DNA of 64,000 nucleotides from Turnera subulata. Its lineage: Eukaryota > Streptophyta > Magnoliopsida > Malpighiales > Passifloraceae. Under the pieces are notes generated by a model, which saw nothing but the letters and a program-made list of their open reading frames with translations, ran no database searches and was not told the DNA's origin. The DNA lies in contig JAKUCV010006803.1 of the NCBI GenBank assembly GCA_028386065.3, positions 111,896 through 175,895 of the forward strand. Reading direction: 5' to 3'. The number at the start of each line of letters is the position of its first letter. Position 1 is the stretch's first letter. Shown here in pieces: positions 10,404 through 21,188 of the stretch. Made by a program: the position numbers and the translations under genes.

Positions 10404-11791
10404 TGTTAAAAACCTTTTTGCTCCCTAAATATCTTGTTTGAGCTTATTTCACATATTGAGTTGTTTGAAAAACTTAAGGTCATTATAAAAAATATTTGGG
10501 CTTGTTATATTTATTCGATTATTTATGACCAATGGCCCAAATGCATATGTTTAATGGCTAGTCCATTTTAGTGCTCATGTGAATAAGTGACCATGCCTTT
10601 AACTCCCCGTTTCAATTCACTCTCTCTCTCTCTTCTTTAGTTTTGAATGGTACATTTATTACACACACACCACACATTCAAAATCTTGTATTTTCACTAT
10701 TTATCATCTTCTTCAAGTGGCCATTGTCCTTTCCTTGTACAAAGTCTAAGTTAGAAAACAAGAAAAGATGCACCAAGATATATTCAATGAATAATACTTG
10801 AGAGAGTTAATCAAAGATGGTTGAAGATTATCAAATGGAAAGTAGTCGTTCTTTTGTCTTCTCTTTCTCTCATGTGGAACCAAGAGAGTGGTCAATTGTA
10901 AGGAGTTTCTAATCCACTAATCAAAGAGCTTGAAAAATCTTCAAAGGGAGATTTTTTGTGGACGTTTTGCTGGACTATTATCACAAGAAGACAAGTCAAG
11001 AAGGTTGATAGAAGCCAAAAAATTGAGTTTGGATTTTTTGGTTAAAGCACAAAAGTTCTAGGAGCAAAATTTGGGTTACTGCCTCCTACACAAATTTCCC
11101 AACAGCATGTCTATCTTAAACTATTCTTTGTCATCATTCATCCACTTGTTATTGGGGTTTATAAATAGACTTCCTACCCTCAATTTACATCTATAGCAAG
11201 AGATTATAAGTGTAAAAAAATATCTTATTGAGCTTGCTTTGTGCACACAAAACTTTTAAGAGATTATTGAGCCTAGATTATTGAATACTTGTCTTTTGAG
11301 GGTTTTAGTTCTTCCTTTTATCATTGGGCTTAAAACCTTTGTGATATCTTTGAGCTTATCTTGTAAACAAAGAGTGAGTCGCTCTTTGTGTGATTGGAAA
11401 ATCCTTCCTGATTGTGTAGATTGTTAATTAAAGAGTTGTATAAGTTTGAAGCTTGAGCCTTGGAAAAAGCTTTGGGTTTAGGTTGGAGAGTTGAGCCTTT
11501 GAAAAACTCTTGTATAGGTTTGGGTTGAGACTTTGTAAAAGCCTAGGTTAGGTAGTCAGCCTTGGAAAACTCTTGTAAAAGTTGTAGCTTGAGCCTTGAA
11601 AAAGCTAAGTATAATAGGTTGAGTTTCACCTTGGAATAAACCATATATTGGATTTGATAAATCTCAAGAGAGAGCCTTAAGTAATAGATGTACCCATAGG
11701 GTTTAAAAGGAACCACTTTAAATTGGTGTGTTTGCTCTCACCTCTTAGCTTCAATCTTTCGTTTGTTCTTAGAAAACTGAGAATGACAACA
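10404..11791 (+). mobile_element. LTR-like segment (possible copia solo LTR)
   Basis: Starts TGTTAAAAACC and could end TGACAACA. A TATA box (TTTATAAATAGAC) lies near 11158. Downstream of it are repeated GAGCCTTGGAAAAGC-type phrases and a GTAGATGTACCC...GAACCAC block that resembles the leader of the copia-D 5' LTR near 37940-37980. No gag or pol is attached and I found no convincing target duplication, so both ends are uncertain. Confidence 0.38.
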
Positions 11792-13038
11792 CTCAATCCT
11801 AACCACCAACTTAAAGCTATGGTTTCCAGAATAAAAATTTATTTGTACCTGTTCATCAGAGATTAAAAAAAATTAAAAATTAGATGGCTAAAATCAAAGT
11901 TACAAAACTGAGGCCAAAAGTAGTATTAAGCCAAAAAAAAAATAGAAAGACAAATTGGGGAGAGAACAGGAAATTTGTTGTTGTTCAATGTCGTATTTAC
12001 TTGATTCATCAATATGAATATGGATAATTGCATATGCAAGTGTAGATTCCTGTAACTAGTGAATGGAAATGTCAACTGAAACTTCCGTGTTCTTTTCCAC
12101 TCTTCTTTACTATTCTCTACCTGGTTCTGAAAAGATCGTCAGATCTAACCGCGTAGAATCCTGGTGTCACCTAACCAGTCCTCTCTTTTTTGTTTAGTTT
12201 ACCGGTCCACAAGTCAGTTGAAATGATTCTTGTTCAATGCTTCAATGACTTAATGTGTCATAATCTGACACTGATGAATACTGTCCATGGAATAATGTGG
12301 TTCAAATTAAAAAGGCTTTGTAATTTCTTTTTTTTTTAGGAAAAAGAAAAGAAAGAGTGAAAATGGATTTGAAAATTTTGACAAAAAAATGAAAAAGAAA
12401 AAAAGGCTGGGTAATATTAAAAAGGCAAAGGTTTACCTATGGTGTTTGGTAGAAGGAAGTATAGGAAAGTTTAATGGAAAACTTATAGTTTTTGGTTAAC
12501 AATAGAAAGTAAGACTCCTCATTATCTCACTTTTCACATTTCATTAACTTTTCCAAAATGTCAAGGGAAAGATTCCAATCTTGGATAGAAAGTTATATTT
12601 TTGGTCTCTATGTATATATTATTACCCTTTATATGGATCAATTAAAAAACTGCCAATAGCAATAAAGATGAAGAAATCAGGGAGAGCTGTAAGTATCCAT
12701 AGTGTTAGGGGAGGTCAGCATTTGCAAGAGCATCAGCTGCAGCGACGTTTGCTTAGGGAAGTCATGGTGGATGATGATGTTCCAAAGCCATATATATCAT
12801 TTTATTATATTATAACTTCATCTTAATAGAAAAATAAAAAGGAAAAGGAATTTCATTTTCAACCAAACAAAAAAAAAATCTTTTTTATTCCCAAAGAATT
12901 ACTCAAATCGTTGCACAAACGTACCATACATTCTCAATAAAAACTGTGGAAAGCACAATTATCTGTGAAAAACATTCTCAATACAAAAAGTGTACAACAA
13001 CAACAAACTGCAATAATAATTTACCATGGGACGGGGCT
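11792..13038. other. AT-rich spacer downstream of the receptor kinase gene
   Basis: Low-complexity A/T runs with no recognised gene. A short open frame at 12581-12826 has no recognisable domain and looks fortuitous. The segment next to 13038 should contain the 3' UTR of the minus-strand kinase gene. I see no strong polyadenylation signal. Confidence 0.55.
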
Positions 13039-15477
13039 TCAAGTAGTAGTAAATGGGAATGGACAAGGCGGGACAGGAACCTGAATAATGTCTTCAAGCA
13101 TTAGCATCACCATCTTCATAGTTGGTCTCAGAGTGGGATCTTCCTGAATGCACCAAATTGCAACCGTCACAAACCTATCTAGCCTTCTCATGTCATTCAG
13201 GGCCTCTTCATCATTTTCAACCAGAGCTTCTATTCTTCCTTCTTGATAGCAATCATAGGCCCAGTAAGTGAGGATTTTCCCTTCTCCGTTTCTCTCAGTC
13301 TCTACACTCTTCTGACAGCTAACAATCTCCAGCAGCAAGACACCAAAACTGTACACATCCACTTTAGCTGTGATTGGCATGTTCCTGAACCACTCTGAGG
13401 CAACATACCCTTTTGTCCCTCTAATGTTAGTGTATGTTTTACTCTGATCAAGGAACAGAAGCTTTGCCAACCCGAAATCCGCAATCTTTGCATCATAGTA
13501 CTCATCAAGCAGTATGTTCTGAGGTTTGATGTCGCAGTGGATGATTTGGGTGCTGCACTCTTCATGCAGGTACAGTAGTCCCCGTGCAATGCCAAGTGCT
13601 ATTTCAGTCCTCTGATTCCAACTCAGCTTCATAGCTCCGAAAAGGAAGCTTGATAGTGATCCACTGCTCAAGAACTCATAAACCAACAGCCGATGCTCCC
13701 CTTCCTCGCAGAATCCTATCAACCGAACGAGATTCTTGTGGTATGTTTGTCCAATCACTTCCACTTCGGTCTTGAATTCTTTCTCACTCTCTTGAACCAC
13801 TCGATCTAACTTCTTGACCGCGACAGGAATTCTTGCACCCAGTTCAATGAACCCCTTGTATACAGTGCCAAAAGAACCCCTCCCTAGTTCTTCAGTGAAT
13901 CCATCTGTTGCTACCGCAAGCTCTTTGAAGCTAAAGCACCGCAGGTTACTTTGCACAGATCTTTCCACCGGAGGAGCATTCCTGCTTAACTTCTTCCTGT
14001 AAAAGAAGGCGAAGCAGAAGCTTACCAGCCCAACCAGAAGGAAGTTGGCAAATACAGAGGTGCCTAAGAGCACCGGGAGCACCAAGGCGTCCTCTTTCTT
14101 CTTTGGGTATGGGAAGGGAGGGAAAGGAGAAGCCGGCGGTAGAGTGAAATTGCCTTTTCTGACTTTTATGAATGCCTTTCGATTAACACTTGTATCTTGC
14201 CTTCCAAATGAGAGCGGGAGCTTCTTCTTCCAGCAAGTGCCTTCCCCAAAGATGGCCACATTGCAGAAGCAATCTTGCAGACAAGCTTTTGTGCACTCCT
14301 CAATATTGTAAGGCGAGTAGGTCTCATAATCAGTCTGTGGCCAATCAGTATTGGTTAGCTCCACAAGATCAAAATTGTCAGCAGAATAGTTGTCGTCACA
14401 GTACTGAGTGGGGAAATGAGGCTTGCAGCCACCATACTTATCCTCCGGATCAAGAAGAGAAAAGCTCTCGTGAGGACACCTGCAGATTGGCCGCATATCA
14501 TCATCTAGGGTGCAGATACTGTTAAAGCCACAGGGTCCAGAACCCATTCCTAATCTAATACTGGTGCAAATGTTTGCTGGCATGGTACGAATGATGGACC
14601 AATTTCCACTACCACCGCTGAAATTCTTGGGGTGAGAATACAGGACGAAAACTCCATCAAAGTTCAGAGTAGCTCTATGGTAATTTTCAGTGGCAGAAAC
14701 CACCCTCCCTTGGGTAAGTAGCACTCTTTCATCGTTGGCTCTCAAAACAAACAAGTAACCTGACTCATTGAATACCACCCGGATCCCGGCATTTGATACA
14801 TTAGTATCATAAGTGTTGCTCCAAAAATAAGCGTCATATGCCAAACCTGTTGGCAAATTGTTAGTGTTTAGCACAGCATTGCCGTCGTGAAGCAAACGGA
14901 ACTGGAATCTGCCCTGGGAGTAGTTGGTCTCTGATAACCTGGATGAAAGCCGCCCTCCTTGTTCCATTGTCTGCGTAGGAAGCAAGGTATCCGTTGGATC
15001 GTCAAAGCTCTGCCACAGCTTCTCGGCTCTCGAATTCGAGATCACAAGGTTTCCTGTGTCATTCAAGAAACCTTGGGCAGCCTCTCCCATGCTGATACCG
15101 GATGTCCAAATCTCTCCACCCTGAGGAGTCGTGAGCACCAGACCCTGTTGAGCAGTGAGCTGGACCTTGGAGTTTGTGGGTGCAGGATCAGCTCCATTGG
15201 CAAACCAAACTATGGTTCTGTCTGGTATCTTGTTGTACCAGATGGCAAGCAAATACAGATCTTTGTTGTTGGCCAGTTGGCGAAACCCAAACGCAAAATC
15301 CTGTGAAGGAGATAGCCAAGGTGTTGCCCTTTTATCACCTGCAGTGACAGAGTCATTTATCCCAATAGCGCCAGTATTTTGAGCTCTTATCAAAGAACAG
15401 GGCAGCAGCAAGATCAAGAAAAAGATGGGAAATGCAAGATCAAGAACCATTCCAGCACAAGTACGGTCTCTCATCAA
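13039..15477 (-). CDS. G-type lectin S-receptor-like Ser/Thr protein kinase (LECRK family), 812 aa
   Basis: Intact single-exon gene for a plasma-membrane receptor kinase. Family members sense extracellular ligands, often in defence or stress; the ligand cannot be read from sequence. Residues 1-32 look like a signal peptide (LAFPIFFLILLLPCSLIRAQ). A mannose-binding (bulb-type) lectin domain spans roughly 40-155, followed by a Cys-rich EGF-like part (about 304-351) and a PAN/apple-like part (about 385-440). A membrane helix lies near 464-493. The kinase domain is about 526-800: glycine loop LGRGSFGTVY 531-540, Lys555, catalytic loop HCDIKPQN 647-654 with Asp649, and DFG 667-669. The residue before the catalytic Asp is Cys, so it is a non-RD kinase. 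The usual APE motif reads ASE (693-695). Length and domain order are normal for the family. Two Met codons open the frame; the first is chosen and both precede the signal peptide. Confidence 0.95.
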   Translation of the reverse strand: MMRDRTCAGMVLDLAFPIFFLILLLPCSLIRAQNTGAIGINDSVTAGDKRATPWLSPSQDFAFGFRQLANNKDLYLLAIWYNKIPDRTIVWFANGADPAPTNSKVQLTAQQGLVLTTPQGGEIWTSGISMGEAAQGFLNDTGNLVISNSRAEKLWQSFDDPTDTLLPTQTMEQGGRLSSRLSETNYSQGRFQFRLLHDGNAVLNTNNLPTGLAYDAYFWSNTYDTNVSNAGIRVVFNESGYLFVLRANDERVLLTQGRVVSATENYHRATLNFDGVFVLYSHPKNFSGGSGNWSIIRTMPANICTSIRLGMGSGPCGFNSICTLDDDMRPICRCPHESFSLLDPEDKYGGCKPHFPTQYCDDNYSADNFDLVELTNTDWPQTDYETYSPYNIEECTKACLQDCFCNVAIFGEGTCWKKKLPLSFGRQDTSVNRKAFIKVRKGNFTLPPASPFPPFPYPKKKEDALVLPVLLGTSVFANFLLVGLVSFCFAFFYRKKLSRNAPPVERSVQSNLRCFSFKELAVATDGFTEELGRGSFGTVYKGFIELGARIPVAVKKLDRVVQESEKEFKTEVEVIGQTYHKNLVRLIGFCEEGEHRLLVYEFLSSGSLSSFLFGAMKLSWNQRTEIALGIARGLLYLHEECSTQIIHCDIKPQNILLDEYYDAKIADFGLAKLLFLDQSKTYTNIRGTKGYVASEWFRNMPITAKVDVYSFGVLLLEIVSCQKSVETERNGEGKILTYWAYDCYQEGRIEALVENDEEALNDMRRLDRFVTVAIWCIQEDPTLRPTMKMVMLMLEDIIQVPVPPCPFPFTTT

Positions 15478-15528
15478 CTTTGGGTTGATTAATTACTTTC
15501 ATTGCTGAAGCAGAAGCCCAAGCTATTT

Positions 15529-15537
15529 GTATTTATA
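15529..15537 (-). promoter_or_regulatory. TATA box of the receptor kinase gene
   Basis: Minus-strand CTATAAATA lies about 52 bp upstream of the kinase start codon. The resulting leader would be only some 20-25 nt long. It is the best TATA match close to the gene. Confidence 0.6.
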
Positions 15538-15540
15538 GCA

Positions 15541-16227
15541 TCGAAATTAAAATGCAAAACACAAACTCTTATTGCATTGCAAGACTTTTGCTTGACCAAG
15601 TGCATTTTAGAATAGTAAATTTTGGTGGATCAAAACGTATTCAAGGCTCTCTTATTGAATGCAAGACTATATTGGCCAATCAAAACCACCGTGTAAGAAA
15701 CGTATCCAAGGTAGTCCAGCCATTTCTATAGACGTAGATGATAAGATTGCCGTTGAAAAGTCAATTGGAAAAAGGTAGGTTTATAATTGCACAGTTGGGG
15801 CATTCAACTGGAAAAAAATCTTTTTTATATAACCTAATTGGAGAAAAATCTATAATCTTGAAAATGTGGCATGGTATTTTTATTTTTTTTGTTTTTTTCC
15901 AATGTGGCATGGTAATTACTGATTAACTACCGAATAAAATGCTCCTTAGTTAGTGCATGCTAAGTGCCAACACACCCCGGGGTGTCCTTTTTCATTTATT
16001 ATTTTTTTTTGTGGGTTTTAGATCTTTTTTTTTTTTCCTCAAAATTTTTCTGAATTCTCCATTAATTAGTGTGAATAAATCGGCATACTTTTTCTATTTG
16101 TGTGCCTAAAGTAGGGTCACATGCTCCTAGAAAAGGAAAGAGGTTGCGAGTATCATATTGATAATAATAAGTATCGTATTGATAGTAATAAGTATCATAT
16201 TATTATTATCAAAATGAGTATCATATT
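15541..16227. other. Upstream spacer with a short TATCATATTAATAA-type repeat
   Basis: Non-coding promoter-distal sequence of the kinase gene. From about 16147 to 16225 there are four imperfect copies of a GAGTATCATATTGATAATAATAA-like unit. No ORF of interest. Confidence 0.55.
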
Positions 16228-16243
16228 AAAAGGTCTTTTTACT

Positions 16244-16941
16244 GAGGCTGTGAGTATCAAAATGAGGAGCTAGTTATAATCTGTTGGGCATTGTGGTATG
16301 CTAGGAATCAGCTGCATTTCCAGAACAAGGTGATAACTCCACAGGCTGTGATTGAGATTGCGACATCTACAAGGCTGGCCTTTGTGGAGGCTCAGGCCCC
16401 TGACAACACTACCGCACTGCCAAGAGCAGAGGCTCACCGAAGTCAATGGCATCCCCCAATAAATGGCATGATTAAAATCAATTGTGATGCTGGGTATTTT
16501 GGCAATAATATATGTGGAGCAGGATGGGTGGCTCGGGACTTCACGGGCGACATTCTAGCTGCAGGTTATGAACAGCTTAATCTATGTGCTGCACCAGATA
16601 TCGCAGAGGCACAGGCAGCTCTGCTTGCTTTGGACAGAGCGAGGTGGACTGTCTTCCCCTGTTCCAGCAGTTACGGCGCCCTACTACCTCTTTTTCTTAT
16701 TTTAGTACTTTGGTTTTTGATATTTTTCAGTTGTCTACAAACTTCAGAACTATTGTTTTTTCTTTCGTTAAACGTTCAGGTAATCGGATTGCTTATACTT
16801 TGGCTCAAATTAAAGGCAAGGAGCACCGATGAGCCAGTTATCTATGTTGAGGATGCTCCTACGGAGATCCTCGATTCAGCTAGCGCTCATATGCTTTGTA
16901 CTGCTCATTAATCAATATATGATTGCAGTATTCATAAAAAA
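16244..16941 (+). mobile_element. 5'-truncated LINE with RNase H remnant
   Basis: Flanked by a 16-bp direct repeat AAAAGGTCTTTTTACT (16228-16243 and 16942-16957). It ends in an A-run of about ten bases, as expected for target-primed insertion. The open frame 16291-16911 begins in the C-terminal region of a plant LINE (ALWYARNQLHFQN). It then enters an RNase H fold of the RVT_3 type (PPINGMIKINCDAGYFG, AGWVARDFTGDILAAGYE). The C-terminal half of the domain (TIVFSFVKRSGNRIAYTLA) is in another frame, overlapping the first from 16584. So there is a frameshift and probably a short internal loss near 16650. Not functional. Confidence 0.83.
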
Positions 16942-16957
16942 AAAAGGTCTTTTTACT

Positions 16958-18521
16958 ACCAAAATAACCTTTTCCTTTTAGGAATAATATTTAATTAGAA
17001 AATTACAAACACATATCATAACTAATTAAATTCATACATATGTAACAACGATTTAAAATTTTCTAGAAAACGAAACATTTCTTATATCAATTAATTGTTT
17101 GTATTCCAAGATATGAATTAAGAGAAAACTTCATTAAATTATTTTTTAAAATGAAAAGGGTAGTTTAGTTATTAAAAAGACTTTTAATGTGATACATCTT
17201 AATTTTGAGAGTCTCCCCTTTTTAAAAGGCCTTATGATGTTCCTTTTATTCTTTATATTTAGCTTCAGCAAGCAGGTCCATGGTCATATTTAAGGTCGGT
17301 CTCCTTGTCTACCTTCAGTTCCAGACCACTCTTAGGGTCATACCTTCTATACATCTTTAGCAAATTGATGGGCTTGTTTTGGGATTAGTCCCTTGTCTGT
17401 CTTCTTATTCCCGACCACTTCTACTAGTCATAAGAATTATTGGTACTTAGTCATCATGGAGGCAATCCACCCCTAGATAGTGGTAAAAATACATACTTAG
17501 ATGACAGTGAATTTCGCACTTAGCACAACATCTTGCTGTTAGATGGCAGTACTGTACTGTGTTCTTCCTTTGAAATTTATTTGCTCTTTAGCTTTTTTTT
17601 TTTTTTCTGGGATATCGATTTTCATTTTGTTTTGTTAGGCAAATGGCCTTTAAGATCCCTTTGTATGCTGCGGATCTTTTGACTTGGCGTAAAAGGCACA
17701 AAGAAAGCCTCAAAACGACTATCTCTGCGTTATGCCTTCTGTTCTGGGTACCCAAGCGCTTTATGTGTTAGGCTTTAGGCCACTCTTCGGACCATTTATC
17801 AGTTTGCACGTCAATGGGCTTCTAAATATGACATATGCATATATAGATTAAAGTTGTGTTCACTTGGGCTTTCGTAAGAATAGGCCTGAATATAGTTTAT
17901 CCTATTTTCAGCCCATATGATATATGGCGTTTGGAAACAAATTATTCGGGCTAACCCATTAACCCAAGCTTTTAGCCCTTCCTGTAACCCCGCCATTTAT
18001 TTTAAGCTGCGAGACGTCGTTTCAACTTTCAATAGCTTTTTGTTTTTTTTTGGAAGACGTTTCCATAGCTTAGTATTGTCTGTCTTTATGAATTTTGCAA
18101 CAGCCAACACGCGAAAGCTCAAAAAACACTTTTTACTTACAAAGTAGTGTTAGTATTTACCAAAACCGATAAAATTCATTTTTTTTTCCTTACAAAACCA
18201 TATCCTTTTGATCTTCCCTCACTTTTATCGATGATCACAATATCCTCTATAATCTCTCCAAATTTCTTGTAATGTTAACAAAAATTTTGGTGTCACTTGT
18301 GTCAGTAAACTTCTCAGAATTGCTTTCACTCTCACCCTCCATCTTATTTTTCGTCTCTACCTGTGACTATCTAACTATTTGTGATTCTTAACAATACACA
18401 CAAATGAATCATAATACTTGGATGATAACCCAGAAGCCTAAATAGCATAATAAAGTGGTTAAAAGTGAAAAAGAGTTGTTTCATTAGATTTGTATGAGAG
18501 AATCAATGAAACAAATCAATC
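16958..18521. other. Non-coding spacer
   Basis: AT-rich sequence with several T-runs. Around 17280-17480 a pyrimidine-rich phrase of the type CTTGTCTNCCTTCNGTTCCNGACCACT occurs twice. I recognise no gene, RNA or transposon terminus. Confidence 0.5.
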
Positions 18522-19152
18522 CTCTTCATCTACCCAGCAAATTAAAATTAAGCTCCGTAGCACGAACTAAGCTGCGTCACCCTCGGAAACCGCTCCAAAG
18601 AATTTACACACCCTCCAATTGAAGGAAATCAGCTGCGGCCTCCACAACAGAATCACCTCTGCTTCATCGGAGTTTACTTAACTCTAAACACAACCTGAAA
18701 AGTGCAGAATCACCAACATCGACCTTGCAATAGTCGCCATCCGGCGCGTCCTCATCAAACGACGCCTAATCGCAACCGTCGAGCTCATTCTGGACATGAG
18801 CACGCCACCGACTCGAGATCGAGCCTCGGCGTCTCACCCTAGTGAACCTGTGGCCGTCGCGGTCGACTGAGAAAGGAACGAGGAGAAAGGGAAGGCAATA
18901 GAGGCTTGGTAAGTAGAGGCAGTGTGCAATGTTTGGGTACGATCATGGCGTTTACGGTTCATAACAGAAGAAGAAGAAGCGAGGGAGAGAAGAAGAAGAG
19001 AAGCTCAGGTGAGGGGGAGAGAACAAGGGAGAAATGGAGGGAGAGAGAGTAAGAGGAGGTCTTCGAAAAAACATATTAGTTCAAATCTAAAAAAGAATTT
19101 TTATAGTAATATTTGGAAATTAAAAGAATAAAAAAAAATGCTTGGGACATAC
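18522..19152. repeat. Direct repeat copy 1 (0.63 kb)
   Basis: Matches 19364-19997 at high identity over its full length, from a CTTCATCTACC(C/T)AGCAAATTAAAA start to a CTTGGGACATAC end. The middle is GC-rich, unlike its surroundings (GCGCGTCCTCA, GCCGTCGCGGTCGACTG), followed by GA-rich sequence. It may derive from the 5' part of a plant gene, but no protein domain can be recognised. No TIR or LTR termini were seen. Confidence 0.75.
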
Positions 19153-19363
19153 TTCACTCCAAAAATGTCCTTAACAGAATAAACTTTAGTAGTAAATAAT
19201 AGAATCCGAAATTGGAATTTATCACCACGCTCTATGATGATTATCCCAAATATCTGAAAGATGTACCACATATTCCTCTCTTAGAGAATGAAACTCTAGG
19301 TAACAATTTACTTTTTTTTGTTTCCTTTTTTTCTTTTAGCGAATGAAGTCGCTTACTTATTTC

Positions 19364-19997
19364 TCTTCTTCTACCTAGCAAATTAAAACTAAGCTCCGTA
19401 GCACGAACTAAGCGGCGTCACCCTCAGAAACCGCTCCAAAGAGTTTACACACCCTCCAATCGAAGGAAATCAGTTGCGGCCTCCACAGCAGAACCACCTC
19501 TGCTTCCTCGGAGTTTACTGAACTCTAAACTCAACCCGAAAAGTGCAGAATCACCAACATCGACCTTGCAATAGTCGCCATCCGGCGCGTCCTCACCAAA
19601 CGATGCCTAATCGCAACCGTCAAGCTCATTCTGGACACAAGCACGCCGCCGACTCAAGATATGAGCCTCGGCGTCTCACCCCAGTGAGCCTATGGTTGTC
19701 ACGGTCGACTGAGAAAGGAACGAGGAGAAAGAGAAGGCAATAGAGGCTGGGTAGGTAGAGGCGGTGTGCAAAGTTTGAGTATGATCATGGCGGCTACGGT
19801 TCATGACAGAAGAAGGAGCGAGGGAGAGAAGGAGAAGAGAAGCTCAGGTGAGGGGGAGAGAACATGGGAGAAATAGAGGGAGAGAGAGTGTAAGAGGAGG
19901 TCTTCGAAAAAATATATTTGTTCAAATCTAAAAAAGAATTTTTATAGTAATATTTGGAAATTTAAAAAATGAAAAAAAATAAATCCTTGGGACATAC
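19364..19997. repeat. Direct repeat copy 2 (0.63 kb)
   Basis: Second copy of the preceding segment, offset by about 843 bp. Between the copies lie about 210 bp of unrelated AT-rich sequence. Differences are scattered substitutions and short indels, including shortening of a GAA run near 19810. Confidence 0.75.
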
Positions 19998-21183
19998 AGG
20001 CCAAGTCCGGCTGATCGGCTGGAAACACTCATAATCACAAACATAAAATCTATGTAATAACATTAAAGTTGGTGCAAGAGAGCTTTGGGGATGTGCCACG
20101 TGGCATGCTCCCTTGCACCAATGCAAACAAAGTAGTGGGTGAAGTGTAAAAATGATGAGGTGTTTTTAATGTGAATTGTAGAATTCTTTACCCCTTACCT
20201 AAACACTCTTAAATGTTTAGATTTTTCTTTTAATTTAAAACTCAAACTTCCTGTTTTAATAAATTGCCCCCATAAACCAACAAACAATATTGAAACAATA
20301 TATAAGCCCTTTTCTTTCCAGGTATTTTTTTCTGTAAACCTTTTTAAGTGCTTAAGGCAACGTTAGAGATTATTTGGTACTAATTTCCGGACTTGCATCC
20401 TTTAATGTTAACAATTGCACACAACAAAATATTACATGTTAATTTAAAACAATCATGTCAATTAATTAATTTTATGTTTCTCTATTTTATATGTGTGAAT
20501 AAAGAAATTTTAAGGAAAAAAGGTGTTTCTTTATGCTTTGAGCTTCATTTAATTTTTTAAGTAGATAATGATGGGACATGTTAGTTATCGTATGAGAAAT
20601 ATGTAAGATCTTTTTTGGCCTATTTTGACCAGATTATTGCGATAAAAAGTATCCTTTTATTTTTTTAAAAAAACTTAGATAAACATTTACTTTAGAAAAT
20701 TATATTTTTATTTTTGCAATGACAACTTTCCACATTTTTTCAATTAAAAGTATCAAATATGCTTATTAGCATATTGAAATAAATTTTTCTTTAAGAGCCA
20801 ACATATTTATAGTTGCATTAGTACTTATTAAAGTGGTTATGAATTTAGGGTAGGGAAATTTAGTAGTAATAAGAAAATTGACATGCCATTTATTTTTTTT
20901 GAAAAAAATAAATTATTTTCAATAATTTTTTAAAAACTTAGATTTGTTAATTTTTTTAAAAAAATTTGGTGATTAAATAATATTTTCTATCCATTCGCTC
21001 TTTAATTATGATGCCCTTTATTTTACTAAAAAAATCTTCATACACATGCAATACGACTGAAATTTATTATTGATATTATAGGAAAATTTTAATTTGTTGA
21101 AATTTTTAGTGCTATGAAAGGAAGCACATACATTTTTGGGTTGTGACTAAATGGTACGGAAATAAAAGAAAAATATTTTTATC
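19998..21183. other. AT-rich spacer with one strong hairpin
   Basis: No gene. At 20069-20121 an inverted repeat (TTGGTGCAAGAGAGC paired with GCTCCCTTGCACCAA, one mismatch) encloses a second palindrome, TGCCACGTGGCA. The rest is A/T-rich sequence without recognisable features. Confidence 0.5.
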
Positions 21184-21188
21184 GTGTC

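Noticed and set aside
12581..12826. An 81-codon frame as a small protein gene
   Set aside because: No domain, no codon-use signal and AT-rich surroundings.
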